Source: a virus. Taken from it: a stretch of 64,000 bases of DNA. Below, piece by piece: positions 53,687 to 60,030 of the stretch. The stretch spans positions 40,288 through 104,287 of the IMG/VR virus record IMGVR_UViG_3300033571_018680. One strand, given 5' to 3'. Position numbers and translations under genes: made by a program. The notes beneath the pieces were generated by a model. The model had not been told where the DNA came from. It ran no database searches and saw only the letters and a list, made by a program, of their open reading frames with translations. Every line of letters begins with the position of its first letter. The stretch's first letter is position 1.

Positions 53687-54361
53687 TTATATCTTCTCAA
53701 ACCACCAATTAAAGTAGATATAATTATCTCCAACTAAGTTGTAATAGTCAGGTCCATATTTTACTATGATTTTATCATTATGAGATCTGATTAACTCAAT
53801 CTCAATTCCTTTTTCCATTTTTAGTTGTTTACCAGTTTCTGTTGAATAACAAACTACTTCATCATTTAAAAGTTTATACATTCCTGGCTCGGGTTTTAAC
53901 CAAGCTTTAATAGTTTTAATTATTAAGCCTTTTGTTTTAATAATCCATTCTTTAGATTGATATAAGTCAAAATCTTTGAAAACTTCAGATTTGAACTCTG
54001 GATTATTCATAATATTTTTAATAACTCCCCAGTATTCTTCTTCTCCTATTATAAAACTAACATAAACATCATAATTAATATTATTAGATTTAGAAATTCT
54101 AATAACTTTCATGCTTTTTATATCTTGATCCTCAAGAGCTAATTTACTTCTTAGATTTCTATAAACATTTGTACCAGCAAGTTGATGTAAAATGTCATTA
54201 ACTCTAGACATCGCTGCTCTAATACCATCTTGAAACTTGTCAAAGGCATTAAGTGATGACTTTGGATCATCAACATGTGTAGAAGCTTGAGCAGAATCTG
54301 GATTCATTCTTTGAAGGTTAAATTCCGTAAATTCTAAAATTAATTTATTCTTGCGTTTCAT
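53687..54361 (-). CDS. Hypothetical protein, weak tag-like N-terminus
   Basis: 224 residues. Begins M-K-R-K-N-K-L-I-L-E-F-T-E-F-N, which has the basic-then-F-x-E-F flavour of the tag but is not a clean match. A loop region (residues 17-40) precedes a helical then beta-rich body with G-E-E-E-Y-W-G-V-I and Y-Y-N-L-V-G-D-N-Y-I-Y-F-N-W-W. No domain recognised. It abuts the fibre gene tail-to-tail with no gap and no clear terminator. Confidence 0.5.
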   Translation of the reverse strand: MKRKNKLILEFTEFNLQRMNPDSAQASTHVDDPKSSLNAFDKFQDGIRAAMSRVNDILHQLAGTNVYRNLRSKLALEDQDIKSMKVIRISKSNNINYDVYVSFIIGEEEYWGVIKNIMNNPEFKSEVFKDFDLYQSKEWIIKTKGLIIKTIKAWLKPEPGMYKLLNDEVVCYSTETGKQLKMEKGIEIELIRSHNDKIIVKYGPDYYNLVGDNYIYFNWWFEKI

Positions 54362-54365
54362 AATT

Positions 54366-54380
54366 AAATATATATATTAA
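54366..54380 (-). promoter_or_regulatory. TTTTAATATATATAT promoter element
   Basis: Lies between two divergent genes (starts 54361 and 54397); the TTTTAATATATA core reads on the minus strand. Confidence 0.4.
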
Positions 54381-54396
54381 AATCTATAACTATAAA

Positions 54397-54714
54397 ATGA
54401 AAATTAGAAAATTTAATGAAGATGAAGAAGTAAATATTTCATCTGAAAGAGTTGATGAAATACTAAAAGAATTAAAACAATTCTCATCACAATTAGGTGA
54501 AAATTCAAAAATGATGGAATCTCTTATTAATGAGCTTTCTAATTATAAATCAGATACTACTAAAGGTAATGATCAAATAGATGATTCTATTGCATCATCA
54601 CAATTTGTTAAATCAAATATTGATGATGCTATTGATAAAGTAGATAATGTGATAAATAACCTTATGGATTATAATGATAAAGGTAGAAAATATTTATACA
54701 CAGAAAATAAGTAA
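54397..54714 (+). CDS. Tagged coiled-coil protein
   Basis: 105 residues. M-K-I-R-K-F-N-E-D-E-E start, the tag with an F-N-E signature. The rest is one long acidic amphipathic helix pattern (E-R-V-D-E-I-L-K-E-L-K...I-D-D-A-I-D-K-V-D-N-V-I-N), so a coiled coil is likely. Fits a prohead-core or internal head protein. Ends 5 nt before the GH16 gene. Confidence 0.55.
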   Translation: MKIRKFNEDEEVNISSERVDEILKELKQFSSQLGENSKMMESLINELSNYKSDTTKGNDQIDDSIASSQFVKSNIDDAIDKVDNVINNLMDYNDKGRKYLYTENK

Positions 54715-54719
54715 TTAAT

Positions 54720-55529
54720 ATGAGATTAAAAGAATCATTAAAAGATTTAATAGTAAATTCCGTTTTATATACAATTACTTTAATTAGAAGCCTTTTTGGT
54801 AAAATGGAAAAGAGTAACTCTAATATTACTTCTAAAATGGAGTTAATATTTGAGGATAATTTTCAATCATTTAATAAAGATGTTTGGAGAATTGGTCAAC
54901 CTTGGGGTAAATTTCATCCAGGTTCTCCTTATCAATATTATGGAGATGAATCTGTTTTTATACAAAATGACTGTTTGGTATTAAATCAGATATATTCACC
55001 TAAACAATTAACTACTTGGGAAGATCCTAAAGTATATGATATACCTTACTCTGTTGGATTGATAACATCATATGAAAGTTATGGATATGGATTTTATGAA
55101 TTTGAAGTAGAACTACCTTATGGTTCTGGATTATGGCCAGCAGTTTGGTTAAGTTGTGTTGATTCATGGCCTCCTGAAATAGATATTATAGAAGCTTACT
55201 CTGATAATAAAGCTAATTATAAGAATAACTTACAATCAAATTTTCATTTCAATATGGAAGACAAAAAGGAGTCTTCTGGTGCTAGAAATCATCCAGTTAA
55301 TGTTCCATATGATAAATTGAAATTGGGTTGCTGGTGGACTAAGGATTTCATTAAAATCTACTATAATGGACATCTAGTTAGACAAATTACATCTGATTAT
55401 ATTTTAAAATGGTTTAGAGATAAGAAAATGTTAATTATATTAAACAATGCTATTAGACCAGAATATACTAAGGATATAGAATCTCAAATTTCAGAATTTA
55501 GGATTTATAGTGTAAAAGTATGGAAGTAA
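54720..55529 (+). CDS. GH16-family glycoside hydrolase (glycanase)
   Basis: 269 residues. W-P-P-E-I-D-I-I-E-A-Y contains the GH16 catalytic E-x-D-x-x-E (nucleophile and acid/base Glu), preceded by G-L-W-P-A-V-W-L, the usual substrate-groove strand, and followed by the expected beta-jelly-roll order. Residues ~8-27 are a hydrophobic stretch without a signal cleavage site, so it may be virion-bound or membrane-associated. GH16 enzymes cut beta-glucans, galactans, agar or carrageenan. Next to the fibre genes it is a candidate depolymerase for capsule or exopolysaccharide. Confidence 0.8.
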   Translation: MRLKESLKDLIVNSVLYTITLIRSLFGKMEKSNSNITSKMELIFEDNFQSFNKDVWRIGQPWGKFHPGSPYQYYGDESVFIQNDCLVLNQIYSPKQLTTWEDPKVYDIPYSVGLITSYESYGYGFYEFEVELPYGSGLWPAVWLSCVDSWPPEIDIIEAYSDNKANYKNNLQSNFHFNMEDKKESSGARNHPVNVPYDKLKLGCWWTKDFIKIYYNGHLVRQITSDYILKWFRDKKMLIILNNAIRPEYTKDIESQISEFRIYSVKVWK

Positions 55530-55792
55530 TCATTGGAAGAAAATCAGATAGTTTGATTGAACAAGGTTATGTTTATGCTCCTTATATTCCAATTCAAACA
55601 TCATCTGTTGTAAATGGATATGATTCTAAAAATACAAATAGAAAAAGAAAGATTAATAAGATATTTGGCTTAGGTTTAAATATTAAAGATGAATTCTTAC
55701 CAAGTAAATCAATTACAAGTAGATACTCAACAAAGAATATAAATAGTAAATATTACGGAACTATAGAAATTAAAAACACCACTCAAATTTGA
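55520..55792 (+). CDS. Small protein resembling a major-capsid C-terminal segment
   Basis: 90 residues. G-Y-V-Y-A-P-Y-I-P-I-Q, then L-P-S-K-S-I-T-S-R-Y-S, then Y-Y-G-T-I-E-I resembles the last part of gp23-type major capsid proteins (I-Y-A-P-Y-x-x-L...P-x-x-G-x-x-T-R-Y-G). Too short to be a capsid protein, so a duplicated fragment, a decoration protein or chance similarity are all possible. Starts 10 nt inside the glycanase gene. The stop codon lies in the stem of the following terminator. Confidence 0.4.
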   Translation: MEVIIGRKSDSLIEQGYVYAPYIPIQTSSVVNGYDSKNTNRKRKINKIFGLGLNIKDEFLPSKSITSRYSTKNINSKYYGTIEIKNTTQI

Positions 55793-55804
55793 ATGGTGTT
55801 TTTA
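55773..55804. terminator. Intrinsic terminator between convergent genes
   Basis: AAAACACCA...TCAAA pairs with TTTGA...TGGTGTTTT with one C/A mismatch, ending in T5. Confidence 0.75.
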
Positions 55805-55822
55805 ATTTATTTCATATTTTAA

Positions 55823-56161
55823 TTATCTAATATATCCTGTTTTTTCTTCACCAGTTTTAAAGTTATAACAAGTTATTGAATCATGACCTGGTACAACAAT
55901 AACATCACCAAATACAAATGGATTCATTATATCATATTCAAAAATAGCAACTTCAATTTTACCGTCTTTTACAATAAGTACAAACTCTCTACCTTCTTCA
56001 TCAAATCCTTCTTTTAATTCAGAACCATCTGGTAATTTACTCAAATTTCTTCCAATTTCTATTTCACCTTCTATTTCATCTGCTGTTAATGATCCTACTA
56101 ATTTGAATCCTAAATCATCACCAGATTCCATGTCTTCGTTAAATTTTCTTAAGTGTTTCAT
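55823..56161 (-). CDS. Tagged hypothetical protein
   Basis: 112 residues. Starts M-K-H-L-R-K-F-N-E-D-M-E-S. The remainder is acidic and beta-rich (V-L-I-V-K-D-G-K-I-E-V-A-I-F-E-Y; D-V-I-V-V-P-G-H-D) without a known domain. First in map order of a run of tagged genes on the minus strand. Cargo or scaffold role inferred from the tag only. Confidence 0.55.
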   Translation of the reverse strand: MKHLRKFNEDMESGDDLGFKLVGSLTADEIEGEIEIGRNLSKLPDGSELKEGFDEEGREFVLIVKDGKIEVAIFEYDIMNPFVFGDVIVVPGHDSITCYNFKTGEEKTGYIR

Positions 56162-56191
56162 ATTATTTTATTTTTTTTAAGTATTGAATCT

Positions 56192-56470
56192 TTATTTCAA
56201 ATCACTAAGACTCATAATCATTTTTTTAGCTTTTTCGGAAAGACCATTTAAATATTGGTCAACATCTTGAATACTATTCACATCAGGATATCCATTTAAA
56301 TCCATTTGCAAATTATCAAATGTAAACTCACCACTTAAACCTCCTTTTTTTAATCCATGTGCAAGTCCTCTATAATAAGCTTGTTCTATTAAATCGGAAA
56401 TGTTTTTAATAGTTCTTTCTTCAGCTCTTACGAAGTTAATATCTTCATTGAATTTCTTTAAGTGTTTCAT
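56192..56470 (-). CDS. Tagged hypothetical protein
   Basis: 92 residues. Starts M-K-H-L-K-K-F-N-E-D-I-N-F, nearly the same tag as its neighbour at 56161 (11 of the first 13 residues shared or conservative). The rest is helical with A-Y-Y-R-G-L-A-H-G-L-K-K-G. No known domain. The paired tags suggest a local duplication of the tag segment with unrelated bodies attached. Confidence 0.55.
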   Translation of the reverse strand: MKHLKKFNEDINFVRAEERTIKNISDLIEQAYYRGLAHGLKKGGLSGEFTFDNLQMDLNGYPDVNSIQDVDQYLNGLSEKAKKMIMSLSDLK

Positions 56471-56487
56471 AATTTATATTTTTTTTA

Positions 56488-57054
56488 CTAGAAATAAGTT
56501 TGTTCAAAGTAAAGAACTTCAAATTTATTCTCATGATTTACTAACATTATCGCATTTAATAAGTCAGAATATTCAGCAACTGCATCATTTTGAATATTAA
56601 CATATCCTTGAATAAAATTAAATGTAGCTGGATGAACATTAAGCGATGATTTTTGACCTTCTGAATATTTTCCAAAAAGACCATATTCCATTTCATAAGC
56701 TAAACCAACAATCTCAACTAAATTATTAAATGTTTTTGTAGTTGGAGCTTGTGGTATAACTGGAAGTAAGTTCCATTGTGTTAAATAATCTTGAAGACCT
56801 TTAGCATGTTCTAATTCTGAACTAGCTTCGGCTTCAAAGAAAGAAGCAGCTTTTTTATAGTTCATATTTTTACACCAGTTAGCAGCGTTTCTATAGAAAT
56901 AGTGAGCAGTATATTCATCTCCAATTCTATCATTTAGCATTTTTTCAATTGCCTCTGGAAGTACATTAGGTTTAACTACACCACCTTCCATTTTTGTTTC
57001 TTCTTCTTGTTGAACTTGTGCCTGAGCTTGTGTTCCGAATTTTTTAATTTCCAT
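56488..57054 (-). CDS. Ferritin-like protein with tag-like N-terminus
   Basis: 188 residues. The N-terminus M-E-I-K-K-F-G-T-Q-A-Q is a tag variant followed by a Gln/Glu-rich linker to about residue 28. The body is a four-helix ferritin fold: D-E47-Y-T-A-H-Y-F-Y-R in helix A, E76-A-S-S-E80-L-E-H83 in helix B (the E-x-x-H iron ligand pair), E-M-E-Y-G-L-F in helix C and I-Q-N-D-A-V-A-E in helix D. The ferroxidase ligand pattern looks intact. Ferritin oxidises and stores iron. Its neighbour at 57066 is a Dps-like protein. Both may be packaged in the head, which would be unusual. Confidence 0.75.
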   Translation of the reverse strand: MEIKKFGTQAQAQVQQEEETKMEGGVVKPNVLPEAIEKMLNDRIGDEYTAHYFYRNAANWCKNMNYKKAASFFEAEASSELEHAKGLQDYLTQWNLLPVIPQAPTTKTFNNLVEIVGLAYEMEYGLFGKYSEGQKSSLNVHPATFNFIQGYVNIQNDAVAEYSDLLNAIMLVNHENKFEVLYFEQTYF

Positions 57055-57065
57055 GTGTTTGTATT

Positions 57066-57596
57066 TTATTTATTGTAAGTCAATTTATAAATTGTTCTAT
57101 AAAGTAAAGCAACAACTTCATCAATTAAATTATGTAGATGTGTGTCTTCTTGTTTAATACAAGTTCTTTCTGTTTTAACAAACTCAACAACTTGTTTATA
57201 ATATTCTAATTTATCAGTTGATTTAGTTTCCTTAGTATCAATTACATCATATTCTTCAATAAGACCGTACTGACCTTGATAAGTTTCAACTATTTCATCA
57301 ATGTGTTCAATTACACCAGTGTAATAAGCTTCTAATGCTAAGTGAGCGGCGTGTGAACCCATATCGCCTTTAACAGTCCAGTGATAAACTTGAGCCATCT
57401 CTCTACTTTCTAATAATTTGGAGATAAACTTAGAAACTGATCCAGCTTCTTTACTTTCTTCTTTTTTATCTTCTGCTTTCTCTTCCGCTTTTTCTTCAGA
57501 ACCTTCTGGTAGATTTGCTTTTGGCATACCCGCCATCATATCTTGATCCTCATTTAACTTTTTTAGTGGTGTTTTAAAATCTGAAAACTTTTTCAT
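57066..57596 (-). CDS. Dps-like protein (DUF5856 type) with tag
   Basis: 176 residues. Starts M-K-K-F-S-D-F-K-T-P-L-K-K-L-N-E-D, a tag with an L-N-E signature, then an acidic Lys/Glu linker to about residue 50. The body matches the Dps core: H-W-T-V-K-G, then G-S-H-A-A-H, then I-E-H-I-D-E-I-V-E, placing His/Asp/Glu where Dps has its inter-subunit ferroxidase ligands. Dps proteins coat DNA and remove iron and peroxide. Inferred to protect packaged or incoming phage DNA. Two AATATATACT elements lie upstream. Confidence 0.7.
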   Translation of the reverse strand: MKKFSDFKTPLKKLNEDQDMMAGMPKANLPEGSEEKAEEKAEDKKEESKEAGSVSKFISKLLESREMAQVYHWTVKGDMGSHAAHLALEAYYTGVIEHIDEIVETYQGQYGLIEEYDVIDTKETKSTDKLEYYKQVVEFVKTERTCIKQEDTHLHNLIDEVVALLYRTIYKLTYNK

Positions 57597-57618
57597 ATTG
57601 TTTATTATTTTTAATAGA

Positions 57619-57631
57619 GTATATATTATTT
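57619..57631 (-). promoter_or_regulatory. AATAATATATAC promoter element
   Basis: Minus-strand, about 23 nt before the Dps-like gene start at 57596. Confidence 0.5.
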
Positions 57632-57645
57632 ATTTAAAATAAAAA

Positions 57646-57680
57646 ATCCTCATAAGTATATATTAAAAACTTATGAGGAT
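57646..57680 (-). terminator. Minus-strand terminator with promoter element in its loop
   Basis: ATCCTCATAAGT (57646-57657) pairs with ACTTATGAGGAT (57669-57680), 12 bp. On the minus strand it is followed by T6, ending the gene at 57702. The loop carries TTTTAATATATAC on the minus strand (57656-57668), a second copy of the promoter element for the Dps-like gene. Confidence 0.75.
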
Positions 57681-57701
57681 ATATTTAATTAATGTAAAAT
57701 A

Positions 57702-58184
57702 TTACATTTTTATTCCATTTAACCACTTATTAACTTGTTTTTCCGCCATATCACATATTTGTTCTTTGGTGAATCCCATATGAGCCATTATATCGAATAT
57801 CATTATTAAACAATCTGTGGATTCTAATAGAATATTATAGTTAATTCTACCTTCATCTTCTGTTGTTCTTTTATATCCTTTTAATTTAAGAATTTCTGCT
57901 GACAGTTCGCCATATTCTTCGCCTAATTTAAGACCTCTTTCAATTAAGCCATGTTTTTCATATTTAGAAGCGTTTATAACTAAGTCATAAACATAATCAA
58001 TTAATGTTTCAGAGATTATTTCTTCTTCTACTGGTTTTGACTTTCTTTCAAACTCTTCTATTAAGATTGTTAAAATTGAAACTTTATTAGACTCTTCTTT
58101 AGATAATTCTACTCCGTGAATAGACTCTAAATACTTTTGAGCCTGTTGATAATCATACTGATTTGTTATTGGTTTTAGTTCCAT
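57702..58184 (-). CDS. MazG-like NTP pyrophosphohydrolase with HigA-like N-terminus
   Basis: 160 residues. The C-terminal half carries the MazG/all-alpha NTP pyrophosphatase pattern: L-G-E-E-Y-G-E-L (E-x-x-E), then E-S-T-D-C-L-I-M (E-x-x-D). The first ~52 residues (M-E-L-K-P-I...D-Y...A-Q-K-Y-L-E...S-I-L-T-I-L-I-E-E-F-E) look like the N-terminal segment of HigA-type antitoxins, without the HTH. MazG-like enzymes hydrolyse non-canonical NTPs or lower (p)ppGpp-type signals and are common in phages. The HigA-like part is a by-eye match and may be an unrelated helical hairpin. Confidence 0.55.
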   Translation of the reverse strand: MELKPITNQYDYQQAQKYLESIHGVELSKEESNKVSILTILIEEFERKSKPVEEEIISETLIDYVYDLVINASKYEKHGLIERGLKLGEEYGELSAEILKLKGYKRTTEDEGRINYNILLESTDCLIMIFDIMAHMGFTKEQICDMAEKQVNKWLNGIKM

Positions 58185-58207
58185 AATTTGAAAATGTGAA
58201 AATTAAA

Positions 58208-58220
58208 TTTAATATATACT
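58208..58220 (+). promoter_or_regulatory. TTTAATATATACT promoter element
   Basis: Consensus copy 23 nt before the ATG at 58244; the ATG inside it is followed at once by a stop. Confidence 0.55.
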
Positions 58221-58243
58221 ATGTAAAAAATATAAGATTATAT

Positions 58244-58510
58244 ATGAAATATGTAAAAAAGTTTGAGTCATTTGTTTCTGAGAAGTTAGTTGCTACTCAA
58301 CCAGCTCCTTCTAAACCAGAAGTTGCTCCTGATACAATTGAGAAGCCTGCAATGCCAGCTACTCCAACACCTATTAAAAGAGATAGAACATCTCCAGTTC
58401 CTGCTCCAGCAAAAATGGTAAAAGCAACTGCAATGGATGTTGCTGAAAGATTTATAGAACTTGTTAACAAATCAGGAGATGATATTAAAAAATATACAGA
58501 GATAAAATGA
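58244..58510 (+). CDS. Tagged Pro/Ala-rich small protein
   Basis: 88 residues from the ATG at 58244; the longer frame from 58196 would include the promoter element. Starts M-K-Y-V-K-K-F-E-S-F-V-S-E-K, a clear tag. Residues ~17-62 are Pro/Ala/Thr-rich and probably disordered, followed by a short amphipathic helix. Its stop overlaps the next tagged gene by 4 nt (ATGA). Probably a prohead-core or internal head protein. Confidence 0.55.
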   Translation: MKYVKKFESFVSEKLVATQPAPSKPEVAPDTIEKPAMPATPTPIKRDRTSPVPAPAKMVKATAMDVAERFIELVNKSGDDIKKYTEIK

Positions 58511-60024
58511 AAAGCTTTGAACAATTTTTAAAAGAGGAAATTTCTATTAAAGGAAATAAAGGTATACCTTCTGATAAAATTTCAGATATTGAAAGACAAG
58601 GTGCTGAAAAAATCAGAGGAGTTAACCCACAACAATTAATGGGTCAGATCATGGGATTTCTTAGACAATCTCAATCATTTACAAGAGGTAAAGAAAAAGA
58701 ATTAGAAAAACTTGCAAAAGAAGTTATTGAAGATGCTTTTGGATTAGTTCTTGCTAATGTGGATTTAGACATAAATATGTTAAAAGATGGCAACAAAATT
58801 GCTGAATTCGCTAAGAAAGAAGATGAAGAGAAAAAAGAGGAAGAAGCTCAAGAAGAAGAGGAAGAAGAGGAAGAATCTCAAGAAGAACCTGAAAATGAAA
58901 TTGACTTAGAAGCTCAACCATCAAGAGAAGAAATAAAATTAGCAGTAGATAAAAGAAAGATAATGAATAACATTATCCAAGGTGAAGCTAAAAACACAAA
59001 ACATATTTTACACTCTGATAAATGTAAAGAAGGATTAGAAAGAATATATGGTGCTAAATGGAGAGAAATCTTTGATATTTGGGACAATATGTCTAAAATA
59101 GCTGATAAGTTAGATTGGATTATTCCTATTCAACATAAAGCTAATATGATGGAAAATGCTCCAGGTGGTATGGCTGGTTGTGTTAGTTGTAGATTTCCTA
59201 AAAAGAAAAAGAAAACAAAAGACGAAGAAAAAACAGCTGAAGATATTATTAAATCATTAGAAGATGGTGAAGATATGATGGATAAGCAAGAAGATATCAA
59301 AAAACTTTTAGGAGTAACTAAACCTACAATTAAAGCTAGAGGTATTGATTTCCCTATGTTATTACATGAAACTGTTAAAGGTATATATGAAATGATTGCT
59401 GATGTTGCAATGCCTAAGGGTAAGAAATTAGCAACAGAAGTTCACAGACAAACTTCTTCATTTGCTGATGAAGCTGAGGATTTCAGATATGGTCCTTACT
59501 TAGCACAAGATTTAACAGATTTTATTGCAAAGAACTCTAAAGTAGACAAATATCCAAATATTAAAGAATATGTATTCGGTAAATTAATTGATTCTAGTAG
59601 ATGGTCTGATGAAGAATGTTTATTAAATCTTAAAAATGTATTTTTAGAAAGTCCTGAGGGTAGACAACTAATTGATAGCTTAATTGATGAGACTATTGAA
59701 GAATTAGATGAGTATAATAAACAAATGGCTGAATGGGAAGCTAAAAATAAAGATTATGAAGATTCTAAAAAGAATGAGCCAAGTATTGAAGAAGTTCCAG
59801 AGTGGTGGAAAGAAGAAGGTGATAAATCTGAAGAATCTGAAGAAGTAGATTATTCTAAAATGTCTCAAAGAGAAATTCAATCAATGATTGATGATGCTTT
59901 AGATTCCGGAGATTTTGAAGTAGTTAAAAAACTAAGTCAATATCTTAAAGAAGGAAAAGAAATCTATTTGAAAGAAATAGAAAGAATTAATGAAAGTCAT
60001 AAATTTCATACAAGAATAAAATAA
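58507..60024 (+). CDS. Large tagged protein, possible prohead-core or internal protein
   Basis: 505 residues. M-K-S-F-E-Q-F-L-K-E-E is the copy closest to the T4 internal-protein leader (M-K-T-Y-Q-E-F-I-x-E), with an L-K-E signature. An acidic run at ~108-135 (mostly Glu) follows an N-terminal helical part. The C-terminal body is helical with K-A-R-G-I-D-F-P-M-L-L-H-E-T-V-K-G and a Cys pair (C-V-S-C) ahead of a Lys-rich stretch. No enzyme signature. Coupled to the genes on both sides. Size and abundance of charged residues would fit a major internal or scaffold component. Confidence 0.55.
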   Translation: MKSFEQFLKEEISIKGNKGIPSDKISDIERQGAEKIRGVNPQQLMGQIMGFLRQSQSFTRGKEKELEKLAKEVIEDAFGLVLANVDLDINMLKDGNKIAEFAKKEDEEKKEEEAQEEEEEEEESQEEPENEIDLEAQPSREEIKLAVDKRKIMNNIIQGEAKNTKHILHSDKCKEGLERIYGAKWREIFDIWDNMSKIADKLDWIIPIQHKANMMENAPGGMAGCVSCRFPKKKKKTKDEEKTAEDIIKSLEDGEDMMDKQEDIKKLLGVTKPTIKARGIDFPMLLHETVKGIYEMIADVAMPKGKKLATEVHRQTSSFADEAEDFRYGPYLAQDLTDFIAKNSKVDKYPNIKEYVFGKLIDSSRWSDEECLLNLKNVFLESPEGRQLIDSLIDETIEELDEYNKQMAEWEAKNKDYEDSKKNEPSIEEVPEWWKEEGDKSEESEEVDYSKMSQREIQSMIDDALDSGDFEVVKKLSQYLKEGKEIYLKEIERINESHKFHTRIK

Positions 60025-60030
60025 AAATAT

